Positions 7,154 to 11,791 of a stretch of DNA of 11,791 bases are shown here, piece by piece. The notes beneath the pieces were generated by a model. That model was given only the letters and a program-made list of their open reading frames with translations, was not told the DNA's origin and did not search any database. Position numbers and translations under genes: made by a program. The first letter of the stretch is position 1; each line of letters opens with the position of its first letter. Source of the DNA: Actinomycetes bacterium (GTDB lineage: Bacteria; Actinomycetota; Acidimicrobiia; Acidimicrobiales; UBA8190); contig JAJZYI010000084.1 of the NCBI GenBank assembly GCA_021798135.1, positions 1-11,791 of the forward strand, given 5' to 3'.

Positions 7154-7414
7154 ATGGCGAACGTGATCGGACTGCTCTCCACGGGCTTCGGGGTGCTGGT
7201 CGTGGCGTGCCTGGCCGCCATCGCCTCGTGTGCGGTCGCCTTCGCGGGCGTGGTGCTGTGGACCGTCCTGACGGCACACCGCCCCGATCCCCGCCAGGAC
7301 GAGCTCGACCGGGTCCTGGCCCAGATCCTCGGGTCCCCGCCGGGCCGCCCCGACCCGAGCGGCGACGAGCTCGACCGGGTCCTGGCCCAGATCCTCGGGT
7401 CCCCGCCGGCGTGA
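7154..7414 (+). CDS. Small membrane protein with duplicated C-terminal motif, function unknown
   Basis: The 86-residue product is not a family I recognise. Residues 4-41 are continuously hydrophobic (VIGLLSTGFGVLVVACLAAI, then a second stretch ending VVLWTVLTAH), enough for one long or two short membrane segments. The rest is a short hydrophilic tail in which DELDRVLAQILGSPP occurs twice, about 22 residues apart. Codon third positions are almost all G or C in this frame, good evidence that it is translated and that the opposite-strand frame is a shadow. The ATG at 7154 has no Shine-Dalgarno; an in-frame GTG at 7064 would add a basic N-terminus and is less likely. It diverges from the two-component pair and is followed at once by a strong GC hairpin. 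The duplicated amphipathic motif could mediate self-association; this is a guess. Confidence 0.65.
   Translation: MANVIGLLSTGFGVLVVACLAAIASCAVAFAGVVLWTVLTAHRPDPRQDELDRVLAQILGSPPGRPDPSGDELDRVLAQILGSPPA
7298..7409 (+). repeat. 46-bp direct duplication inside the small membrane gene
   Basis: Bases 7298-7343 and 7364-7409 are identical over 46 bp, with copy starts 66 bp (22 codons) apart. The nucleotide identity, not just protein identity, suggests a recent duplication. The frame is kept, and the second copy ends at the last sense codons. Confidence 0.9.
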
Positions 7415-7420
7415 CGGCGC

Positions 7421-7440
7421 CGGCGGGCGGGCGCCCGCCG
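7421..7440 (+). terminator. GC hairpin after the small membrane gene
   Basis: CGGCGGGC (7421-7428), a GGGC loop and GCCCGCCG (7433-7440) form an 8-bp stem starting 7 nt after the TGA. No U-tract follows, as is common for high-GC actinobacterial terminators. The position supports a terminator role; alternatively it is chance structure in GC-rich DNA. Confidence 0.45.
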
Positions 7441-7451
7441 CCGTCCCGTCT

Positions 7452-7563
7452 GCGGGGGCCCGTGGCACCGCCGTCCGGATCGCGGGGGCCCGTGGCACCG
7501 CCGTCCGGATCGCGGGGGCCCGTGGCACCGCCGTCCGGATCGCGGGGGCCCGTGGCACCGCCG
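7452..7563. repeat. 30-bp tandem minisatellite, about 3.8 copies
   Basis: Perfect 30-bp periodicity: each unit contains GCGGGGGCCCGTGGCACCG followed by CCGTCCGGATC, in units from 7452, 7482 and 7512 and a last partial one ending near 7563. There are no spacers, so this is not a CRISPR array. It lies in the 636-bp gap 7415-8050, where I see no convincing gene on either strand. Confidence 0.92.
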
Positions 7564-7744
7564 CAGCAGGCTCGAGGCGGTGGCACCCGAACGGGTTCGG
7601 GCGAACCAGGCACCCGTGCCGCGCGCACCGGGGCGGCTGGCCGGCACTCCCGTCGACGCTCCCCGTGCGTCCCGGTCAAGGCCATGGTGCACTCCTCTGG
7701 TGCGGCGGTCGGGGCCGGCGCTGCAGGAGGACCCCTCGCCCCAG

Positions 7745-7773
7745 ACGATAACTGAAATACTAAACGTAGACAA
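7745..7773 (-). promoter_or_regulatory. Candidate minus-strand promoter in an AT-rich island
   Basis: About 7745-7790 is the most AT-rich stretch in the window. On the minus strand it reads TTGTCT (7773-7768), 17 bp, then TATCGT (7750-7745), each matching the -35 and -10 consensus at four of six positions. Transcription would begin near 7738 and run toward the response regulator, giving a leader of about 740 nt antisense to the small membrane gene. No good plus-strand promoter is seen in the same island. Confidence 0.35.
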
Positions 7774-7850
7774 GGACAGTTGCCGTAGGGAACGCCACAT
7801 GTTGCCCGGAGCCGCGCTGTCGGAGGCGGCCGCCCGTGGCCCCGGTGGGA

Positions 7851-7928
7851 CGTGCCGTTCGGTCGCTCGGGCGGGGCGTGCCGATCGGTCGCTCGGGCGG
7901 GGCGTGCCGTTCGGTCGCTCGGGCGGGT
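7851..7928. repeat. 26-bp tandem repeat, three copies
   Basis: Units starting at 7851, 7877 and 7903 share CGTGCCG(T/A)TCGGTCGCTCGG followed by GCGGG. The 26-bp period is not a multiple of three, which argues against coding here. There are no spacers, and the repeat lies upstream of the four-cysteine gene. Confidence 0.88.
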
Positions 7929-8050
7929 GCCTGGGGGCTCCGCGGGCCGGACGGCTCCGCCGCGGTGGTCTCGCCCCGTGCGGACGGGTCATGGCACCGG
8001 CCAGCGGTCCCCGGCACCTGGTGGGACGGGGCATGATGGGGGGCGTGCCC

Positions 8051-8395
8051 ATGCGGGAGGAGTGCAAGCACTTCCAGAGCCGGACCTACTCGTCGGGCGA
8101 GGTCGCCCGGTTCTGCGAGCTGGACCTGGCGCCGGAAGCGCCGTGGCGCTGCCCGTCGGACTGCCCCCGTTACGAGCGGCGGCTGGCCGACGCCGGCTGG
8201 GTCCACGGGACCCTCGTCGACCCGGCCGTCGAGGACGAGCCCACCGGCGCCGGCATCGGGCAGCTGCTCGACGACGCCGAGGACATCGTCAACACGGTCG
8301 GGCCCAAGGTGATCGCCGAGTTCGAGCAGAAGCGAGCCGCTGAGCAGCGTGAGCTGGCCAACCGCCGGCGGCGCTGGCCCTGGCGCAGGCACTGA
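8051..8395 (+). CDS. Small four-cysteine protein, function unknown
   Basis: The product has 114 residues. The N-terminal half carries Cys5, Cys22, Cys34 and Cys38 (MREECKHFQS, then RFCELDL, then WRCPSDCPRYERR), a spacing compatible with a zinc or Fe-S site. I have an impression of similar small proteins in related actinobacteria but cannot confirm it or name a family. The C-terminal half is helical, with an acidic segment (LLDDAEDIVNTVGPKVIAEF) and a very basic tail (RRRRWPWRRH). There is no signal peptide. The ATG at 8051 is preferred because a run of six G at 8038-8043 can serve as ribosome-binding site 7 nt upstream; GTG 8045 and ATG 8036 or 8033 are in frame. The frame stays open upstream past 7799 but runs through the 26-bp repeat, so extension is unlikely. 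The presence of sufB in the window makes an Fe-S ligand tempting but unproven. Confidence 0.75.
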   Translation: MREECKHFQSRTYSSGEVARFCELDLAPEAPWRCPSDCPRYERRLADAGWVHGTLVDPAVEDEPTGAGIGQLLDDAEDIVNTVGPKVIAEFEQKRAAEQRELANRRRRWPWRRH

Positions 8396-8578
8396 GCCTG
8401 GATCCACCGTCTGACTCCGGCTGACGGCCGCTTCGTGGTCGATCACCCTGGAGTTCTCCGGAAGGCGGGCGTTCGGGGACCAACCTGCCAGCGCCAGGGC
8501 GTGCGAGGCCAAGCCTTCGCCGGTGACGTTCGGGCTGGATGCAGCGAGGGCGGCCGGGGCCGGTGGCCGGCACGTCGG

Positions 8579-8584
8579 TACGAT
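8579..8584 (+). promoter_or_regulatory. Candidate -10 for leaderless tetR transcription
   Basis: TACGAT sits 7 nt before the ATG at 8592, so a transcript starting at or next to that ATG would be leaderless, which is common in actinobacteria. The same hexamer is the -10 of the promoter at 9226. No clear -35 is seen. Confidence 0.35.
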
Positions 8585-8591
8585 GGACCGG

Positions 8592-9206
8592 ATGGCCGCA
8601 CCGACGCGCCGCACGCAGCAGGAGCGCAGGGCGGCTACCCGGACCGCCCTGCTGGCGGCGGCGGTGGCGTGCCTGACCGAGTCCGGCTTCGCCGGCTTCA
8701 CCACGACCGAGGTGACGCGGCGCGCCGGGACGAGCCAGGGGGCGCTGTTCAAGCACTTCCCCACCAAGTCGGGGCTGCTGGCGGCCACCATCGAGCACGT
8801 CTTCGACGGCTTGCGCTCGGACTTCACGGCCGCCTACGAGGCCGTGCCGCCCGGGGAGCGGACCGTCGCCAAGGCCTTCGACCTGCTGTGGCGGCAGATG
8901 CTCGACGAGCGTCTCGGCGCCGCCTACGACCTCTACACCGCGGCACGCACCGACCCGGTGCTGCGCGCCGACCTCGAGCCCGTGGTGGCCGCCCATCTCG
9001 ACCACCTGGTCTCGCTCACGGCGGCCGTGGCGCTCGGCACCGGCGTCGACGACCGCGACGGGCGCTTCGCCGCCCTCGTCGACCTGGCCATCCTGGCCGT
9101 GCAGGGCCTGCGCCTCAACCAGATGGTCCTGCCCGATCACGAGCAGGCAGCCAGGCTCCGGGCCCTGCTGCGGGAGCTCACGGAGGTGGTCGTACCAACT
9201 AAGTGA
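8592..9206 (+). CDS. TetR-family transcriptional regulator
   Basis: The 204-residue product has a typical TetR N-terminal DNA-binding domain. A basic lead (RRTQQERRAATR) is followed by helix 1 and the helix-turn-helix around residues 37-56 (TTTEVTRRAGTSQGALFKHF), continuing PTKSGLLAATI. The C-terminal ligand-binding domain is helical and cannot be assigned to an effector. The start is either ATG 8592, favoured by a -10-like TACGAT 7 nt upstream, or in-frame ATG 8583; neither has a Shine-Dalgarno. The TGA stop lies inside a perfect 16-bp palindrome that covers the -35 of a promoter facing the enolase-superfamily gene. The likely role is therefore repression of that gene and the dehydrogenase after it, relieved by a substrate or pathway intermediate. 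Confidence 0.93.
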   Translation: MAAPTRRTQQERRAATRTALLAAAVACLTESGFAGFTTTEVTRRAGTSQGALFKHFPTKSGLLAATIEHVFDGLRSDFTAAYEAVPPGERTVAKAFDLLWRQMLDERLGAAYDLYTAARTDPVLRADLEPVVAAHLDHLVSLTAAVALGTGVDDRDGRFAALVDLAILAVQGLRLNQMVLPDHEQAARLRALLRELTEVVVPTK

Positions 9207-9216
9207 CTAGTCACTT
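9201..9216. promoter_or_regulatory. Perfect 16-bp palindrome, probable TetR operator
   Basis: AAGTGACTAGTCACTT is its own reverse complement, a form typical of TetR-family operators. The half-site sequence CTAAGTG recurs at 9218-9224 just downstream. It overlaps both the last codon and stop of tetR and the -35 box of the downstream promoter, ideal for blocking RNA polymerase. Confidence 0.75.
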
Positions 9217-9231
9217 TCTAAGTGCTACGAT
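9203..9231 (+). promoter_or_regulatory. Promoter of the enolase-superfamily/alcohol dehydrogenase unit
   Basis: GTGACT (9203-9208) and TACGAT (9226-9231) are separated by 17 bp and each matches the housekeeping consensus at four of six positions. Transcription would start near 9238, leaving a leader of about 107 nt. The palindrome at 9201-9216 fully covers the -35 box. Confidence 0.6.
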
Positions 9232-9282
9232 CGAGGGGACGCCGGACGCGGCGGCGGTGGGTCCAGCGTCGCCGGCCCGACC

Positions 9283-9310
9283 GGGACGGCGACACCGGGA
9301 CGGCGACACC
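9283..9310 (+). repeat. 14-bp tandem duplication in the leader
   Basis: GGGACGGCGACACC occurs twice in direct succession (9283-9296 and 9297-9310), followed by another GGG. It lies in the untranslated leader upstream of the ribosome-binding site. Confidence 0.85.
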
Positions 9311-9345
9311 GGGCCGGCAACCGCAGGGGAGGAGGGGCACATCCG

Positions 9346-10527
9346 ATGCAGCTGGTCAGCGCCACGCCCTACGCGATCGCGGTGCCTCCCCCGCACCACG
9401 GCGGCTTCATCTGGTACTTCGTCCGCCTGGAGACCGACAGCGGCCTGGTCGGCTGGGGCGAGACGGCGGTGCTCACCAGCCTGTACGGCCACGAACGCGC
9501 CTACGGCGAGCTGGTCGCCAGCATGTTCCAGCGCTACCTGGCGGGCAGGGACCCGCTCAACCGGGACCCGCTGAACAAGCAGATGTACGCCGGGCTGACC
9601 TCCCACCACAACGACTACGTGGCCGCCGGCGTGATCAGCGCTTTCGACATCGCCATGTGGGACATCTGCGGCAAGGCCCTGGGGGTGCCGGTGGCCGACC
9701 TGCTCGGCGGCCGCCACCGCGAGCGGGTCCGCACCTACACCTACCTGTACGACTTCGAGCAGGAGCACGGGCTGCTCGGGTCGATCGCCAACTGGGTCGG
9801 CAACCCCACCCGCCTGGGGGAGGTGGCCCGGCGGGCGGTCGACGAGGGGTTCACCGCCGTCAAGTTCGACCCGCTCGACTATCTGCCGCCGGGCTCGCTG
9901 CCGCTGCAGCCGTGGGAGATCCCCCTGGCGCAGTACGACCGGGCCGAGCGCTGCGTCGAGGCGGTCCGCACCGCCGTCGGCAACGAGGCGGACATCTGCA
10001 TCGGCACCCACGGCCAGATGACGCCGTCGGTGGCGAGGCGCCTGGCCCGGCGGCTCGAGCCGTACGACCCGCTCTGGCTGGAGGAGCCCTGCCCGCCGGA
10101 GAACTTCGAGGAGATGGGCCGGATCGCCCGGTCGACCAGCATCCCCATCGCCACGGGCGAGCGGCTCGCCTACGTGCACGACTTCCAGAAGCTCTTCGCC
10201 GCCGGCGCGTGCGCGTTCGCCCAGCCCGACCTCGGCTCGTGCGGCGGCATCACGGCGGCCAGGCAGATCGCCGGCATGGCCGAGGCGTACTACGTGCTGA
10301 TGGCCCCGCACGTGTGGGGCGGCCCCGTGATCACCGCGGCGGCGCTGCAGCTCGACGCGGCCACGCCCAACTTCCTCATCCAGGAGAGCATCCACACGTC
10401 GCACGGGTTCTTCGACGAGATCGTCCGGGAGCCGCTGCGCTGGGAGGCCGGCGATCTCCTCGTCGACGACAGGCCCGGCATCGGGATCGAGCTCGACGAG
10501 GAGCGCCTGGCGGCCCACGCCGTGTAG
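9346..10527 (+). CDS. Mandelate racemase/muconate lactonizing family enzyme (enolase superfamily)
   Basis: The 393-residue protein is of usual length for the family, with an N-terminal capping domain (SGLVGWGE) and a TIM barrel. Barrel motifs in order are Lys173 in VKFDPLD, GTHGQ with His222, WLEEP with Glu246, TGER with Glu272, QPDLGSCGGIT with Asp295 and APHVWGG with His322. The Asp-His pair is 27 residues apart as in mandelate racemase, fitting an acid-sugar dehydratase or racemase that abstracts the proton next to a carboxylate with Mg2+. The position where the first metal-binding Asp is normally found reads as glycine (Gly220), with Thr221-His222 following. The substrate cannot be read from sequence. 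A strong GGGGAGGAGGGG lies just upstream of the ATG. The gene is downstream of a TetR operator and 60 bp ahead of an alcohol dehydrogenase gene, suggesting sugar-acid or related catabolism. Confidence 0.92.
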   Translation: MQLVSATPYAIAVPPPHHGGFIWYFVRLETDSGLVGWGETAVLTSLYGHERAYGELVASMFQRYLAGRDPLNRDPLNKQMYAGLTSHHNDYVAAGVISAFDIAMWDICGKALGVPVADLLGGRHRERVRTYTYLYDFEQEHGLLGSIANWVGNPTRLGEVARRAVDEGFTAVKFDPLDYLPPGSLPLQPWEIPLAQYDRAERCVEAVRTAVGNEADICIGTHGQMTPSVARRLARRLEPYDPLWLEEPCPPENFEEMGRIARSTSIPIATGERLAYVHDFQKLFAAGACAFAQPDLGSCGGITAARQIAGMAEAYYVLMAPHVWGGPVITAAALQLDAATPNFLIQESIHTSHGFFDEIVREPLRWEAGDLLVDDRPGIGIELDEERLAAHAV

Positions 10528-10587
10528 CCGGGGGGCAGGACACCGACCCGGCACCGGTCCCCGCCGCCAACAGCACGGGAGGCGATC

Positions 10588-11639
10588 GTGAAGACCAACG
10601 CAGCTGTCCTCTGGGAGGAGAACACGCCGTGGAGCGTGGAGGAGATCGACCTCGACCCGCCGCGAGCCGGCGAGGTCCTGGTCGAGCTGGCCGCCAGCGG
10701 CCTGTGCCACAGCGACGAGCACGTGGTCACCGGTGACCTGCGGGGCTTCGTGGGCCCGCTGCCCACCGTCGGCGGCCACGAGGGTGCGGGGGTGGTGCTG
10801 GAGGTGGGCGAGGGGGTCCGCAGCGTCGCGCCCGGCGACCACGTGGTGTTCGGGTTCGTCCCGGCGTGCGGCACCTGCCCGAGCTGTGCCACCGGCCACT
10901 CCAACCTGTGCGACCTCGGTGGGCTGACCGCCAGCGGCATGCAGGTGTCGGACCTCACCACCCGCCACCACGCCCGGGGTCGCGACCTGAGCCTGGCCAT
11001 CGGCTCGCTCGGCACGTTCGCCCACCACACGGTGGTGAACGAGGCGAGCTGCATCAGGATCGACAGGACCCACCGCCTGGACCGGGCCTGCCTGCTCGGC
11101 TGCGGCGTGGTCACCGGCTGGGGCTCGGCGGTGAACGCCGGCCGGGTCGCTCCCGGCGACCTGGTGGCCGTCGTGGGCATCGGCGGCATCGGCGCGAGCG
11201 CCGTCCTCGGCGCCAGGGCAGCGCGAGCGCCGTCCTCGGCGCCAGGGCAGCGCGAGCGCCGTCCTCGGCGGCATCGGCGCGAGCGCGGTCCTCGGCGCCA
11301 GGGCGGCGGGTGCCCGGGTCGTCGCCGTCGTCGACCCGGTGGCGTTCAAGCGCGAGAAGGCCCTGGAGCTCGGCGCCACCCACGCCTACGGGTCGATCGC
11401 CGAGGCGCGCGCCGACCTGGCCAGCTCCACCTGGAACCGCGGGTTCGACGTCGTGATCATGGCCATGGGCGTCGGCCGGGGAACCGCGCTGGGCGAGGCG
11501 TCCGAGCTGGGTGGGAAGCGAGCCCGCATCGTCGTGACCAACATGCACCCGGCGACCGAGACCTCGATCGACCTGTCGCCGATCATGCTGACCGTCTTCG
11601 AGCGACAGATCGTGGGGTCCCTCTTCGGCTCGTCGAACC
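10588..11639 (+). pseudogene. Broken zinc alcohol dehydrogenase (NDMA-dependent type)
   Basis: This begins at a GTG preceded by GGGAGG, in the same unit as the previous gene. The N-terminal part is a good medium-chain zinc alcohol dehydrogenase: catalytic zinc residues Cys40 (GLCHSDEH), His64-Glu65 (GGHEGAG) and Cys172, structural zinc cysteines 94, 97, 100 and 108, and a Rossmann loop GIGGIG at 197-202. The overall sequence resembles the actinobacterial NDMA-dependent nicotinoprotein family, which is linked to mycofactocin. A 29-bp repeat expansion adds 85 bp within the glycine-rich loop, so the rest of the protein (GARVVAVVDPVAFKREKALE to VFERQIVGSLFGSSN) continues one frame over from 11267. 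Homology then ends abruptly near 11638, about 50 codons short of the usual C-terminus. Both lesions would inactivate it, unless one or both are assembly artefacts. Confidence 0.85.
11192..11305 (+). repeat. 29-bp tandem repeat causing a frameshift in the dehydrogenase
   Basis: The unit begins GCGCGAGCGCCGTCCTCGGC and ends GCCAGGGCA (29 bp). It occurs at 11192-11220 and 11221-11249, as a 20-bp partial copy at 11250-11269, and as a diverged copy at 11277-11305. The GGC GGC ATC GGC loop start at 11182 is repeated at 11267, 85 bp on, which is 28 codons plus one base. Confidence 0.92.
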
Positions 11640-11791
11640 GTTGCTTTTCCGTGCGCGAATGTGGGCACGGTCAGGCAGCTTCGCCTTGCGGCGAGGCGGT
11701 GACGGTCTTGTCCGCTTCTGCGGTGCCGTCTTCGCGGTTCACGGGGGCGTCCGACCGGGGTCGGGGGTGTGCCCCTCCACGCGCGTTTTCG
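11639..11791. other. Foreign sequence after an abrupt junction, possible mobile-element edge
   Basis: Up to about 11638 the DNA encodes the dehydrogenase (GSLFGSSN, where a proline codon would be expected next). From there the sequence changes character: runs such as TTGCTTTTCC, less biased codons and slightly lower GC. Nothing matches the expected last 50 dehydrogenase residues. Candidates are an inserted element, a deletion junction or a chimeric contig. Only one edge is visible, so no terminal inverted repeat or target duplication can be confirmed. Confidence 0.4.
11671..11790 (-). CDS. C-terminal end of an unidentified minus-strand protein (partial)
   Basis: A frame open from the right edge ends at the TGA at 11673-11671 and gives 39 residues ending VNREDGTAEADKTVTASPQG then EAA. 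Composition is protein-like and hydrophilic. Third-position GC is about 70 percent, lower than in the neighbouring genes. The frame is short and cut by the window edge, so this is tentative. The stop lies about 32 bp from the point where dehydrogenase homology ends, and a CCGTGC/GCACGG hairpin (11649-11670) lies between. That layout would suit a transposase gene ending near the terminus of an insertion sequence, but I recognise no family. Confidence 0.35.
   Translation of the reverse strand, partial: ENARGGAHPRPRSDAPVNREDGTAEADKTVTASPQGEAA

Noticed and set aside
6993..7685. A 230-residue minus-strand frame with a good ribosome-binding site at its ATG and a GTGA overlap with the response regulator
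   Set aside because: Its translation is low-complexity Arg/Pro/Gly with no domain, it runs through the 30-bp minisatellite, and it is antisense to the small membrane gene, whose codon bias is convincing. Kept only as a regulatory lead.
7452..7928. Possible CRISPR array or replication iterons
   Set aside because: The 30-bp and 26-bp units are directly adjacent with no unique spacers, there are no cas genes, and there is no replication initiator gene or DnaA-box cluster nearby. Simple minisatellites explain them.
7580..8050. Upstream extension of the four-cysteine protein (in-frame starts such as 7799)
   Set aside because: It would pass through a 26-bp repeat whose period is not a multiple of three, and the extra residues look non-coding. 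A G-rich ribosome-binding site fits the 8051 start.
11192..11269. Programmed ribosomal frameshift in the dehydrogenase
   Set aside because: The frame change is fully explained by an 85-bp tandem duplication; there is no slippery heptamer and the duplicated glycine loop would wreck the fold.
9211..11379. 722-residue minus-strand frame opposite the enolase-superfamily and dehydrogenase genes
   Set aside because: His/Asp/Arg/Gly-rich shadow of two recognisable plus-strand enzymes, with no domain of its own.

Overview
The window is very GC-rich throughout (by eye about three quarters G+C, with third codon positions almost always G or C). The gene set points to a high-GC actinobacterium: an actinobacterial RodZ-like DUF4115 protein, an oligopeptidase B, an actinobacterial-type SufB, a NarL/LuxR two-component pair and an alcohol dehydrogenase of the NDMA-dependent, mycofactocin-associated type. 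An Acidimicrobiia-like lineage is a plausible guess but is not proven by anything here.

Layout. 2-913 (+): 3' part of a membrane-anchored RodZ-like protein whose N-terminal region is a 45-bp tandem repeat. 953-3289 (-): oligopeptidase B, convergent with it. 3290-3603: a divergent, repeat-rich intergenic region with a candidate promoter and a strong stem-loop in the sufB leader. 3604-5004 (+): sufB, standing alone without sufC, sufD or sufS. 6996-5037 (-): a response regulator followed by an overlapping membrane histidine kinase. 7154-7414 (+): a small membrane protein with an internal sequence duplication. 7415-8050: no gene, but a hairpin, two minisatellites (30 bp and 26 bp units) and an AT-rich island. 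8051-8395 (+): a small four-cysteine protein. 8592-9206 (+): a TetR-family regulator. 9201-9231: a perfect 16-bp palindrome over the -35 region of a good promoter. 9346-10527 (+): an enolase-superfamily (mandelate racemase/muconate lactonizing) enzyme. 10588-about 11638 (+): a broken zinc alcohol dehydrogenase. 11639-11791: unrelated sequence holding the C-terminal end of a minus-strand reading frame, possibly the edge of a mobile element.

How it fits together. The right third reads as one regulated catabolic unit: a TetR repressor, its probable operator and promoter, an acid-sugar-type enolase-superfamily enzyme and a nicotinoprotein-type alcohol dehydrogenase. The dehydrogenase looks dead. 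An 85-bp expansion of a 29-bp tandem repeat inside its Rossmann glycine loop shifts the frame, and homology stops abruptly about 50 codons before the expected end. The two-component pair may control the adjacent divergent membrane protein, because a nested inverted repeat lies between them.

The most unusual general property is the density of short GC-rich tandem duplications (14, 18, 26, 29, 30 and 45 bp units plus a 46-bp duplication). They occur in coding and non-coding DNA, and at least one has disrupted a gene. I did not find a clear new defence or mobile system. The best leads are the operator-controlled operon with its decayed dehydrogenase, the structured sufB leader, and the two small uncharacterised proteins.
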